Below, in pieces: positions 39,848 through 49,317 of a stretch of DNA of 64,000 bases (positions are counted from its first letter, which is position 1; each line of letters starts with the position of its first letter). The translations under genes and the position numbers were made by a program. The notes under the pieces were generated by a model, which made no database searches, was not told the origin of the DNA, and was given only the letters and a program-made list of their open reading frames with translations. The DNA is from Methylotenera sp. (GTDB lineage Bacteria; Pseudomonadota; Gammaproteobacteria; Burkholderiales; Methylophilaceae). The stretch lies in assembly GCA_002928535.1 (NCBI GenBank), contig PERG01000010.1, forward strand, positions 1-64,000, read 5' to 3'.

Positions 39848-39965
39848 ATTTTTATTCGAACCATATACGACTTAATGAATTTACATCCAGTAGTAAGATT
39901 CTGGGGACAATTTCCGCCCAAAGCGGACCTCAGTAGTAATATCAAAGTGAAAAGATTACTTTTGC

Positions 39966-40583
39966 TTATTCAAACTCAGGTAAAACAAATTCAGCTAGTT
40001 CTTGTAGCACTTCATCCGCAGGGCGTTTGCCATATTTGAGATTGAATATCAGATGATCTACACCAATGCGCCTTGATGCTCGCAAATGAACAAGTAGCGC
40101 ATTCCGACCTAATCTGTGTCCTAGATGAATAGGTGTTGGTGCTTCATTAGGGTTGTCACACAAATCAATAAAGTACGATTGAGTGAATGGTTTATATTGA
40201 CCTGGCAAGACGGTCTCTACAGTGTTGCGCCAACGCATAATTACTTGTTCCTGAGCTTCAATACTTCTTGGATAACTCATCCAGCCATCCGCATGTTCGG
40301 CAATCCAAGTTAAATCTTGTTGACTATGGCCAGTCACAAGAAGTGGAACATGAGAAGCGAGTGGTTTAGGTATAACATCTGCGCCATTCAAATAGCCAAA
40401 TCTACTTTCAACATGGGGGAAATTGTTACCCCAATAGATCTTAATGAGTTCAAATTTTTCACGGAAGGCTAATCCGCGGCTTTCAAAATCAACGCCAAAT
40501 GCTGGAAATTCAACTAGCCTATCCCCAGAGGCAACACCTAGTAACAACATAGAAAATGTTTGGAGATCATCATTCTTAGTCAA
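39966..40583 (-). pseudogene. truncated LLM-class flavin-dependent oxidoreductase
   Basis: The frame gives 205 aa beginning at a TTG and quickly matching the interior of LLM (luciferase-like) oxidoreductases: LLLGVASGDRLVEFPAFGVD, VPLLVTGHSQQDLTWIAEHA, and the C-terminal GVDHLIFNLKYGKRP. Full-length members are about 300 aa, so roughly the first 100 residues are absent, including the first strands of the barrel and part of the FMN site. The upstream DNA has an in-frame stop a few codons before the TTG and no trace of the missing part. It is probably a 5'-deleted remnant, though expression of a short protein cannot be excluded. Confidence 0.75.
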
Positions 40584-40792
40584 TTGATTTTAATAACATG
40601 TGTAAGACTTTTGTTCCAGCTGAATACTGCGTTAACATCTTAAAATTATTGATAAGAATAAATCTAGTTTTGTTAAATTTATTTGCAAACACTGTTAAAT
40701 ATGAATGCCTGCTTTGGACCGAAGCAGTCTTCTAATCCTCTAACCTATAAAATTCCACGCGTAATTAACTCAAAAGCGTTAATTTTTATTTA

Positions 40793-42619
40793 TTAAACTT
40801 CACCCAGGAATCCACCACTCTGGTGTGCCCAAAGCGTAGCGTATAAACCGCCGGCTTTTAGCAAACTTTGGTGATCACCATCTTCAATGATCTTGCCTTG
40901 ATCTAATACAATCAAGCGATCCATTGCAGCGATGGTAGAAAGGCGATGCGCAATCGCCACTACCGTTTTACCTTCCATCAGTTTGTACAAGCTGGCTTGA
41001 ATGGCTTGCTCTACTTCAGAATCCAACGCACTGGTCGCTTCATCTAGTAACAGGATCGGCGCATCTTTTAGCATCACACGCGCAATGGCAATGCGCTGGC
41101 GCTGGCCACCGGATAATTTAACGCCCCGCTCACCGACATGGGCGTCATACCCAGTACGACCTTTAGCGTCGGATAATCCGATAATAAATTCGTGTGCTTC
41201 TGCTTGTTTGGCAGCATGCACCATTTCTTCTTCTGTGGCATTTGGTCTGCCATATAAAATATTGTCGCGCACAGAACGATGCAGCAAGGAAGTATCCTGC
41301 GTGACCATGCCAATCTGGCTCCGCAAGCTATTCTGGGTCACATGCCGAATATCTTGTCGATCAATCAATACCCGGCCTTTTTCAACATCATAAAAACGCA
41401 GCAGCAAATTGACAATGGTGGATTTCCCTGCCCCAGACCGGCCAACCAAACCGACTTTTTCACCTGGTTTGATATGCAGTTGTAACGCCTGTAACAAAAG
41501 CTTTTGCTGACCATAAGAAAAGTCGACATGTTCAAACTCAATTTCTCCTTCGCTCACTACAAGTGGCTTGGCATCTTCTGCATCCGCAATTTGCCGTGAT
41601 ATGGATAATGTATTCACACCGTCCTGCGCAGTGCCAACCTGCTCATAAAGAGAGGTCATTTCCCACATGACCCAGTGCGAAATACCATTCAAGCGCAATG
41701 CCATGGCAGTAACTGCTGCCACGCCACCCACAGAAACTTCTCCGCGCGTCCATAGCCATAAGGCCACACCAGAAGTTGCAATGACCAATAGCATATTCAA
41801 CACATGGTTCATCACTTCCACACCTGTCACGTAGCGCATTTGTGCATGCACTGTGCCTAAGAACTCATGCATGGCAGATCTTGCATACCCCGCTTCACGA
41901 CCCGCATGGGAGAACAATTTGACCGTACTGATATTAGTGTAAGCATCGGTAATGCGACCCGTCATTAGCGAACGGGCATCCGCTTGATGCTGGGAGACCT
42001 TTGCTAAACGAGGAACGAAGTAACTTAAGGAAGCGACATAGCACACTACCCAGGCCAGGAACGGCAAGATGACAATCATATTAAAGCTGCCTACCACCGC
42101 CACCATGGTGACAAAGTAGATCACCACGAATACCATGATATCGGCCACGATAAACCAGACGTCACGCACTGCCAACGCAGTTTGCATGACCTTCGCAGCT
42201 ACGCGGCCTGCAAACTCATCCTGGTAGAAGCTCATACTCTGCCCCAGCATGAGGCGGTGGAAATTCCAGCGCAAGCGCATGGGGAAGTTCCCTGCGAGAG
42301 TTTGGTGCTTGATGAGGGTTTGGACACCAATAAGAATGGGGCTTAACAGCAGTAATCCCGCTAACAGCAATAAATGTTTTTGTTCATTCGCCCAAAATAA
42401 GTCTGGAGAAGATTTGCTTAGCCAATCGACCACTTTGCCCATGATGGCGAACAAAACTGCCTCAAATGCGCCGATTAACGCTGTAAAAATCGTCATGACT
42501 GCGATGAATAGCCGAGAACCTTGCGTGCTTGCCCACACGAAGGGCCATAGCGCTTGTGGGGGTGAATTTATTTCCTCAACAGGGAATGGGTTTAACAGGT
42601 TTTCAAACCAACGCAGCAT
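40793..42619 (-). CDS. ABC exporter, fused permease-ATPase (MsbA/ABCB type)
   Basis: A 608-aa half-transporter. Six membrane helices (about 35-330) are followed by a nucleotide-binding domain (about 355-600): Walker A VGRSGAGKST, Q-loop VTQDTSLLHRS, signature VKLSGGQRQRIAIARV, Walker B APILLLDEATSALDSE, and His switch AIAHRLST. It would work as a homodimer, exporting a lipid or drug-like substrate that sequence alone does not define. No partner gene lies beside it. Confidence 0.9.
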   Translation of the reverse strand: MLRWFENLLNPFPVEEINSPPQALWPFVWASTQGSRLFIAVMTIFTALIGAFEAVLFAIMGKVVDWLSKSSPDLFWANEQKHLLLLAGLLLLSPILIGVQTLIKHQTLAGNFPMRLRWNFHRLMLGQSMSFYQDEFAGRVAAKVMQTALAVRDVWFIVADIMVFVVIYFVTMVAVVGSFNMIVILPFLAWVVCYVASLSYFVPRLAKVSQHQADARSLMTGRITDAYTNISTVKLFSHAGREAGYARSAMHEFLGTVHAQMRYVTGVEVMNHVLNMLLVIATSGVALWLWTRGEVSVGGVAAVTAMALRLNGISHWVMWEMTSLYEQVGTAQDGVNTLSISRQIADAEDAKPLVVSEGEIEFEHVDFSYGQQKLLLQALQLHIKPGEKVGLVGRSGAGKSTIVNLLLRFYDVEKGRVLIDRQDIRHVTQNSLRSQIGMVTQDTSLLHRSVRDNILYGRPNATEEEMVHAAKQAEAHEFIIGLSDAKGRTGYDAHVGERGVKLSGGQRQRIAIARVMLKDAPILLLDEATSALDSEVEQAIQASLYKLMEGKTVVAIAHRLSTIAAMDRLIVLDQGKIIEDGDHQSLLKAGGLYATLWAHQSGGFLGEV

Positions 42620-42769
42620 AAATACACTTTGAGAATATTGGGTTATTGAACAGGCTTGGACTACTACTTACTTACGCATTAAGAATGACAGGTGTAGGTG
42701 ATGGAGCCAATCCATCATCAAAAATTCAATTCTTAGTAGGCTACAAGGCTATCAGTCTTCAGCCTAATG

Positions 42770-43255
42770 CTAGGTTAACTTTTGTATAACGCAGACAGCC
42801 TCTGCCGCAATGCCTTCACCACGTCCTGTGAACCCTAACTTTTCAGTCGTGGTTGCTTTTACATTAATAGCATCTATCGCGACCTGACAATCCGCAGCAA
42901 TATGCGTGCGAATCGCCTCAGTGTGCGGCGATAATTTTGGCAATTCACAAATCACCGTGCTATCGATATTGCCAACCACATAGCCATGCTGTTTAAGCAA
43001 GGCTACCACATGCCGGAGCAACTCTCGTGAATCAATGCCTTGATAACGCATATCAGAAGGTGGAAAGTGTTTGCCAATGTCGCCCAATGCCGCAGCACCT
43101 AGCAGCGCATCACAGATTGCATGCAACAATACATCGGCATCTGAGTGACCTGCCAAGCCTTTTTCAAAAGGTATCGTTACACCGCCGATAATGCATTTTC
43201 TGCCTGATACCAATTGATGAACATCAAAGCCATGGCCAATCCGGATATTTGTCAT
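42770..43255 (-). CDS. ispF: 2-C-methyl-D-erythritol 2,4-cyclodiphosphate synthase
   Basis: IspF cyclises CDP-ME 2-phosphate to MEcPP in the MEP isoprenoid pathway. It has 161 aa. The metal ligands are in [12 protein letters not shown] (Asp and His of DVH), and the family motifs [20 protein letters not shown] and [17 protein letters not shown] are intact. It is 20 bp downstream of ispD on the same strand, the usual ispDF pair. Confidence 0.97.
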   Translation of the reverse strand: MTNIRIGHGFDVHQLVSGRKCIIGGVTIPFEKGLAGHSDADVLLHAICDALLGAAALGDIGKHFPPSDMRYQGIDSRELLRHVVALLKQHGYVVGNIDSTVICELPKLSPHTEAIRTHIAADCQVAIDAINVKATTTEKLGFTGRGEGIAAEAVCVIQKLT

Positions 43256-43275
43256 ATATTTTCAAATTAAGTAGG

Positions 43276-43962
43276 TTAAATATCAGTAGCTAACAAAGCC
43301 GTTAATACCGCCAAATCCTGGGCATAGGTCACTTTGAGATTGCGCAGTTCACCAGTAACTAACCTGGGTTTTAAGCCCAGTGCTTCAATGGCTTCTGCCT
43401 CATCTGTAGGCGAACCGGGGAAAGATTCCAATGCTTTTTTAAGCGCGGCATAACGAAACATTTGCGGTGTTTGTGCTTGCCAGAGTGCTGTACGAGGTAT
43501 TGTTGCTTCTGCCAGCCCATTGTCATCAGCGCGTTTCAAAGTGTCCGCTAGAGGCATCGCTAATAACCCCCCTACAGCATCTTCTTTAAGCGTATCTAAC
43601 AGCTGATTGAGTAAGGCATCACTCAACCCTGGACGAGCCGCATCGTGTACTAGAATCCAATCTTCGTTCAGTACATGGTTTTCAATAGCTTTCAAACCAT
43701 TGAGCACCGTATCTGCACGCGTACTTCCGCCGCAATGATGAATTCTTAATTTGGCTTCATCGCCAATGCTTAAGGTTTCCCAATAACTATCTTGGGGACT
43801 GAGAATAATGTGGATACTTTTCACACGATCCGCCGCTGCAAAAAGCTCCACCACGTGTTGAATAAGCGCTTTGCCGTTGAGCTTTAAATATTGTTTTGGA
43901 AATGTAGATTCCATGCGGCTTCCCGTGCCCGCTGCTGGAATAATGACATGATAGGCTGTCAT
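43276..43962 (-). CDS. ispD: 2-C-methyl-D-erythritol 4-phosphate cytidylyltransferase
   Basis: IspD makes CDP-methylerythritol from MEP and CTP. It has 228 aa, with the nucleotide-binding VIIPAAGTGSRMESTFPKQY start (about 6-25), the motif VHDAARPGLS, and RTALWQAQTPQMFRY. It is the first gene of the ispDF operon. Confidence 0.96.
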   Translation of the reverse strand: MTAYHVIIPAAGTGSRMESTFPKQYLKLNGKALIQHVVELFAAADRVKSIHIILSPQDSYWETLSIGDEAKLRIHHCGGSTRADTVLNGLKAIENHVLNEDWILVHDAARPGLSDALLNQLLDTLKEDAVGGLLAMPLADTLKRADDNGLAEATIPRTALWQAQTPQMFRYAALKKALESFPGSPTDEAEAIEALGLKPRLVTGELRNLKVTYAQDLAVLTALLATDI

Positions 43963-44145
43963 GCTAGAGACTATAGATAAATAAATGCATATAGCATTTT
44001 AACATAGCCTTTTTGTATAACTCTTTTCTCGCATTTAGAGCACTACATGATGTCCTACATTCAAATCAGACCTTGACATCTACTCCGTTCAATCAGTCAG
44101 TTGTAAGTTACAAAATTAATTAGCAATTTATTAGGAGCGCACAAT

Positions 44146-44388
44146 ATGTTAAAGCCAAATGCAAAATCGGGCGGTCTTGCTTATTCAGAAAAAAGCAAGG
44201 TTAACCACGGCAATTCAAAAGAGTTAGATGCATTAAATGATGGTTTTGAAAATGATGAAGTTAATGTCACCAATACCGGCAAGTTAGAACACGACCTATC
44301 AATTGCCAACCAGAAAAATGACAAAGAACATGACGTTCCGGCAGCAAAACCGGAAAAGTATGATGACCTAGCTTCATCAGGGACTTAA
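44146..44388 (+). CDS. small hydrophilic protein, unknown
   Basis: The protein has 80 aa, rich in Asn, Lys, Asp and Glu, with no hydrophobic core, and is probably disordered (KLEHDLSIANQKNDKEHDV). AGGAG lies 8 nt before the ATG, a good ribosome-binding site. A TTGACA hexamer at 44073-44078 could be its -35. Composition recalls small stress-induced hydrophilic proteins, but I recognise no family. Gaps of about 200 bp on either side suggest a monocistronic gene. Confidence 0.6.
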   Translation: MLKPNAKSGGLAYSEKSKVNHGNSKELDALNDGFENDEVNVTNTGKLEHDLSIANQKNDKEHDVPAAKPEKYDDLASSGT

Positions 44389-44595
44389 CTATTAAACCGG
44401 ACTCGCATACCTAAAATTGGAACTGAACACTAAAGCCGAGACCCTCATTGCATACATCAAGCTAGACTCTGCCTCATTGTAGCAAGTAAGTCCCAGGACA
44501 TCTAAAAAGTCCAATGAAAACAAATACATTCATTTACTTAACATAATGTATGGTTTACTATCACTGGAGGTCTTACATCTGAATAGAGCGCCTAA

Positions 44596-45657
44596 ATGCA
44601 TGAACAAAGCCCTCATGATTTTGCTCACTTAAAACCCACGCGTTCTGAGCAGCTAGACATGTTGGATTTGGGCGAAAAGGACAAAGCGATGGCTGCCCTT
44701 CTTCAAAGTGACATCATAAAACCCAATATTCAATTCATTTTAGAAGAGTTCTATAACGCTCTTTTAACTTATCCAATATTCAATGAAATTATTGCTCGCG
44801 GGTTTGATTTAAATCATCTTAAACAGGTGCAATCAAAGTACTTGGAAACACTGGGTGTCAATTTTTCAGACGCCAATTATTTTGAAGAAAGATCTCGTAT
44901 AGGGCTGACGCATGTGCGTGTAGGGGTGCCACTTCATGCGTATCTATTTGCTTACCGCAAGTTACAACAATTACTTATTCAAAAAATCCCACGTGAAAAA
45001 TTAAACGTATCTACAGTTGAGAGTTTGATAGCATTTATTCTTAAAATCACTGCATTGGACATCGCTTTAGCAGCGGAATCCTATCATTTGGGTAGTATTC
45101 AAGACTTGCAGCATAATTTGGATGACCTGCATGATAGGCACATTCAATTAGAACATGAAGTGGGTATTGATTATCTAACGGGACTCTCCAATCGGCAGCG
45201 GATTATGGTATTACTGGACGCTGGCATTAAAAGAAGTCAGATAGAGGCCATTCCAATATGCGTCATCATGGCTGATTTAGATTTTTTCAAAGATGTGAAT
45301 GATACTTATGGTCATCAGGTGGGAGATCTTGTATTGAAAGCGACTGCAGCCAGAATTGAATCCGCCGTACGTGAAAAAGATGTGATCGGGCGGTACGGAG
45401 GTGAGGAGTTTATTATTGTACTTATCGATAAAAGTTTGAATCAAGCAGTAGATATTGCTGAGCGAATCCGCACCCAAATTGAATTTAACCCGATCAATAC
45501 CCATAACAGTACTATTCGAATGACTATCAGTCTTGGTGTCGCTCAAGCACACCTTAATGACAATTCTGATCAATTAATTGCCCGGGCGGATGCTGCACTT
45601 TACCGTGCGAAAAACAACGGTCGCAATCAAATTGCAGTGGACAAAGTAGATGCCTAA
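44596..45657 (+). CDS. globin-coupled diguanylate cyclase (DosC-like)
   Basis: The protein has 353 aa. Residues about 20-165 form a protoglobin-type sensor domain, with candidate proximal heme ligand His106 in RIGLTHVRVGVP. A short coiled linker (about 167-190) leads to a GGDEF domain (about 190-350). The active-site loop is RYGGEEF (GGEEF 268-272), and an inhibitory RxxD site (R259-D262) sits five residues before it, so product inhibition is expected. It would make c-di-GMP in response to O2 or another heme ligand. The GGAGG at about 44566 is rather far from the ATG, so the start is less certain. It is monocistronic. Confidence 0.9.
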   Translation: MHEQSPHDFAHLKPTRSEQLDMLDLGEKDKAMAALLQSDIIKPNIQFILEEFYNALLTYPIFNEIIARGFDLNHLKQVQSKYLETLGVNFSDANYFEERSRIGLTHVRVGVPLHAYLFAYRKLQQLLIQKIPREKLNVSTVESLIAFILKITALDIALAAESYHLGSIQDLQHNLDDLHDRHIQLEHEVGIDYLTGLSNRQRIMVLLDAGIKRSQIEAIPICVIMADLDFFKDVNDTYGHQVGDLVLKATAARIESAVREKDVIGRYGGEEFIIVLIDKSLNQAVDIAERIRTQIEFNPINTHNSTIRMTISLGVAQAHLNDNSDQLIARADAALYRAKNNGRNQIAVDKVDA

Positions 45658-45817
45658 ACTTATACCGGAACTGCTGATTCCATTTTTCAATATATTTTCG
45701 TAACTCAAATTAACTTTAAATCTTGTAATTATCGAGTTCATTAGAGAGTGTTTAAACCCCTCAAAACTGCGTGGCATATTGGACAGATTAGCTCATTACA
45801 GAGTTACTCATTTTGCT

Positions 45818-46282
45818 TCATTGCCCATGTTGAGATGAATTGGGTTCCTTCACTAGCAATACTGGCGTGTTGCAATATCTGACTACATTTTCTGCATCAC
45901 TTCCCATCACTAATCGATATATCCCTTTTAAACCATGCGTGCCGAGTACTATTAAATCTGCGGGCCATTCAGCTGCGTAATCAACAATATATCCCGATAC
46001 CGGTTTACCTTTAGATTCAATCATCCGCGAATCACAGGTTACCCCTTCCTGTTGCGCAACTGTTATTGCGTTATGCAATAAGTGCTTGCCACTTTCACGC
46101 GCTACATCATCAGAGAAATCTGGGCTAAACTCCATGGAGCTAATGATCATTGGTACATACATATCGACCACATGGATAAGACGTAAAGTAGCATTTAAGT
46201 CTTTAGCAAGATGGATAGCTTCTTGTAAACCTGCATTAGAGGTTGTACTACCATCAATGGCACATAGGATATTTTTGTACAT
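45818..46282 (-). CDS. universal stress protein UspA family
   Basis: The protein has 154 aa with one Usp domain. The N-terminal strand is YKNILCAIDGSTTSNAGLQE, and the ATP-binding motif LIVLGTHGLKGIYRLVMGSDAENVV (positions about 112-136) has the G-2x-G-9x-G-S/T-like spacing. Start at 46282 has AGGAGA 5 nt upstream; an ATG at 46321 would add an unusual 13-residue leader. It is downstream of the P-type ATPase on the same strand with a 112-bp gap. Confidence 0.9.
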   Translation of the reverse strand: MYKNILCAIDGSTTSNAGLQEAIHLAKDLNATLRLIHVVDMYVPMIISSMEFSPDFSDDVARESGKHLLHNAITVAQQEGVTCDSRMIESKGKPVSGYIVDYAAEWPADLIVLGTHGLKGIYRLVMGSDAENVVRYCNTPVLLVKEPNSSQHGQ

Positions 46283-46394
46283 AAAATTCTCCTGGATTAA
46301 GCTTTGAATTTCAATGTTCATAAGGGGTACGTCAAATCTAAAACCTGCTGCATTACCTTTCCGGACCTGAATTACCCCTCGATTACGCTTAGTA

Positions 46395-48995
46395 TTAACT
46401 ATAAGTTTGCCTATTACTGTTCGAGGCTGATCTGCCTGGTTTAAACCATAGGTTTTTTACTGCTTCCAAAACAATAAGTATGACAACTCCTGTTGCGAAA
46501 CTTATTCCTAAATTTAGATAAGTCAACTCTCCAAAATGAAAAAGGATTTGCATCGGTTGCCAGAAAAGCGAAGTCATCAGTAAACCTAACACTATTGAAA
46601 TCAATATCCACATTGAGCGGTTCGGATTTCTTACAGCATGCATTAGTGAACTTTCAAATGATCGATTGACCAAAATTAAACACAAGTTGCAAATCACTAA
46701 AGATGCGAATACGAGAGCCCTAACCTGATTTTCAGCCATTCCTGCATTGGTCGTCCAGATTAACAAGCTTGCAAGCATGACAAAAACCAATGACCCCTGA
46801 AACACTGCCCATTGGATTCTTCTTGATTGAAGTAACGGCAGCTTGGGATCCCTGGGCGGCCGCTTCATAATATTTCTTTCTGCATTTTCTGCCTCGAAAA
46901 TAATAGAACATGCGGGATCTATAATCATTTCCAGAAATGCGATATGTATAGGCGTTAATAGAAGAGGTACCCCCCATGCCAAGGGAAATAATGCTAACCC
47001 TGCAATAGGGATATGCACTGCAATAATGAATTCAATGGCTTTCAAAAGGTTGTCATATATGCGACGACCAAGCGAAATAGTTTTCACGATAGAAGCAAAA
47101 TCATCTTTGATCAAAACCAAAGCAGAAGCCTCCCTTGCCACATCTGTGCCTCTTCCCCCCATCGCGATCCCAATGTGGGCGGCTTTAAGTGCTGGCGCGT
47201 CATTTACGCCATCACCCGTCATAGCAACTATTTCACCGTTGGCCTTTAAACTTTCAATAATGCGGAGCTTTTGCAAAGGAGTGATGCGAGCAAAAATTGA
47301 TATTTGCCCTATCAAATTCTTTAACTCTGCTTCGGTCAAACCATCTATGTCGTCTCCAGACAACACCTGAGACTTAACTATTCCTGCTTGAGTGCCGATA
47401 GACTGCGCAGTAATCGGATAATCTCCCGTAATCATAATCACCCGTACCCCAGCCGCATGGCATTCTGATATTGCTGCAGGTACGGAAGTGCGTAACGGAT
47501 CCGAGAATCCAATTAATCCCCAAAAATCAAATTGAAACTGTTTGGGCGTATCTGGCAATGAAGCGCCATCTGTAATATTCAAGTTGCTACCTTTTGCCAC
47601 CCCCAGCACCCTTATCCCTTTACGTGACAGTTCGTCAGCTTGGAGCCTTATGCGGTCAGCTCTCTCGGCACTAATTCCAGTCAAGTTTAAAATTGCTTCA
47701 ATAGCTCCTTTGGAATAAGCCTCAAATTTAATAGCGCTAGTAGTTTTTATTACATTCGTTACTGCAAGCAAGTCTGGTCTTATGCCGTATGTGCGAACAA
47801 GTTGGTCTGGTTCCAGCTTTTGTGTGATATGACTATTTGAAGATGCAAGTACTTGAATGGCGATATCCATCGGATCTTTTTGATCGATTGCACTCGCGAA
47901 TAAAGCACCAAATAAGATATTTTTAGTTTCAGCTGTGAGTGGTTTAGCATCCGCTGCAATCCAAGATTCACTTTCACTGACGAGTGCGGAGACAGTCATT
48001 TTATTTTCTGTCAGCGTCCCCGTTTTATCAGTACACAATACTGTTGTTGCACCTAAAGTTTCTATTGCTGAGGCTTTTCGCGTTAATACGCCAGCCCGTG
48101 AAATCCTCCATGCGCCCATTGCCATGAATACCGCTAACACCAAGGGCAGCTCTTCCGGTAACAAGGACATTCCAATCGCAATGCCCCCCAAAAAAGCTTC
48201 TATCCAGGTACTTCTGAATAAGCCAGTGACGATTATTGAAGTGACTGCTGCCATCGCGGCAATGATGGCAAAGTCTCTTACAAACCATTTCATTTGTTTC
48301 TGTAAATGGGGTTGTTCTGTTTCTATGTTTTTAAGGGCATGCCCAATCTTACCCATTTCCGTATTTAAGCCCGTGGAATATACGACAGCTCTTCCATTGC
48401 CTCTTACCGCCAATGACCCAGCAAATATCTTTGAATTTTTATCAATCGCTTCAAAATGATCATTATTGAGCGTATTGGAAACTTGCTTAAGGGTAGGCAT
48501 TGATTCGCCAGTGAGTAATGACTCATCCATCAATAAGTCATGTGCAGATATGACTAACGCATCGGCAGGTATTCTATCGCCCTCAGAAATGATGAGCAGA
48601 TCTTCACGCACCACCTCCCTGCCATTAACCAGGCATGTGATGCCATCTCTAATTACTGTGGCTCTGGGGCTTGCTAAATCTCGCAGGGACTGCAGAACTT
48701 TTTCACTTCTGGACTCTTGAATGATGGTAATTAATACAGAAAAACAAGCGAATAAAAGAAGGAATAGTGCTTCAACCTTGTCGCCTAATAATAGATAGAT
48801 CAGCCCTGCCAACAATAAAAGTGAGAACATGGGTTGCAGCAATATTTCGAAGATGATGCGGTGAAAACCTCTTTTTTCAGGTGAAGGTAATTCGTTGTAC
48901 CCTTCTACTTCAAGGCGCTCAGATGCTTGCTCAGAAGTCACCCCCTTATATGAAGGGCTATTAAGAATTTTCGATTTAATTGAGTTTTCAATCAT
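46395..48995 (-). CDS. P-type cation-transporting ATPase (P2 type)
   Basis: An 866-aa ion pump with about ten membrane helices. The N-terminal cation ATPase domain (GVTSEQASERLEVEGYNELP) is followed by the actuator loop LLTGESMPT, the phosphorylation site VLCTDKTGTLTENKMTV, and the hinge MTGDGVNDAPALKAAHIGIAMG. TM4 carries LLPEELPLVL, with PEELP where Ca pumps have PEGLP, so the ion may be Ca2+, another divalent cation or Na+. The C-terminal cation ATPase domain is present. Start at 48995 (MIENSIK) has AGGG upstream; 49010 is an alternative. The adjacent Usp gene suggests stress-linked expression. Confidence 0.9.
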   Translation of the reverse strand: MIENSIKSKILNSPSYKGVTSEQASERLEVEGYNELPSPEKRGFHRIIFEILLQPMFSLLLLAGLIYLLLGDKVEALFLLLFACFSVLITIIQESRSEKVLQSLRDLASPRATVIRDGITCLVNGREVVREDLLIISEGDRIPADALVISAHDLLMDESLLTGESMPTLKQVSNTLNNDHFEAIDKNSKIFAGSLAVRGNGRAVVYSTGLNTEMGKIGHALKNIETEQPHLQKQMKWFVRDFAIIAAMAAVTSIIVTGLFRSTWIEAFLGGIAIGMSLLPEELPLVLAVFMAMGAWRISRAGVLTRKASAIETLGATTVLCTDKTGTLTENKMTVSALVSESESWIAADAKPLTAETKNILFGALFASAIDQKDPMDIAIQVLASSNSHITQKLEPDQLVRTYGIRPDLLAVTNVIKTTSAIKFEAYSKGAIEAILNLTGISAERADRIRLQADELSRKGIRVLGVAKGSNLNITDGASLPDTPKQFQFDFWGLIGFSDPLRTSVPAAISECHAAGVRVIMITGDYPITAQSIGTQAGIVKSQVLSGDDIDGLTEAELKNLIGQISIFARITPLQKLRIIESLKANGEIVAMTGDGVNDAPALKAAHIGIAMGGRGTDVAREASALVLIKDDFASIVKTISLGRRIYDNLLKAIEFIIAVHIPIAGLALFPLAWGVPLLLTPIHIAFLEMIIDPACSIIFEAENAERNIMKRPPRDPKLPLLQSRRIQWAVFQGSLVFVMLASLLIWTTNAGMAENQVRALVFASLVICNLCLILVNRSFESSLMHAVRNPNRSMWILISIVLGLLMTSLFWQPMQILFHFGELTYLNLGISFATGVVILIVLEAVKNLWFKPGRSASNSNRQTYS

Positions 48996-49317
48996 TTCGC
49001 ACCCTATCATTCAAGCAATTGATGATATTCGTATAGCAAATATCTTAATGCAAAAAGCAATTGTAAAAGCTCAATAGATAAAGAAACTGACATGGGAAAC
49101 TATGATTAGCGGAGCAAAAGTCTAAGAAAACTTTTAGCTAATCATTTAACTAACAGGGAATGATAAGGTAGGTTTTGGGGGAGATTAGGCTGTCACCTAA
49201 TTACACAAAGCATGCACAAGCACCTCTAATAGAAATGCTTGTGATGTTTTGACAGCATCATTACTCAATATTGATTTAGATAGCCCTATAGACTATTTTG
49301 ATAATGCTAAAAAAAGG
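48996..49317. other. 322-bp intergenic region
   Basis: This lies between amtB (minus, its 3' end) and the P-type ATPase (minus, its 5' end). It must hold the ATPase promoter. I see a partial inverted repeat TAGC...AAAAGT and ACTTTTAGCTA around 49113-49142, and no open frame with a ribosome-binding site. Confidence 0.5.

Noticed and set aside
39905-39930. Short GC-rich hairpin-like motif (TCCGCCCAAAGCGGA), with loosely similar ones near 35125 and 40709-40727
   Set aside because: Stems are only 5-6 bp and the copies share too little sequence to call a repeat family.
46843-47370. 175-codon open frame on the plus strand across the P-type ATPase
   Set aside because: Reverse-complement shadow of the conserved ATPase hinge region; no ribosome-binding site and no recognisable domain.
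47935-48459. 174-codon open frame on the plus strand across the P-type ATPase
   Set aside because: Same reason; the opposite strand codes for DKTGT and membrane segments.
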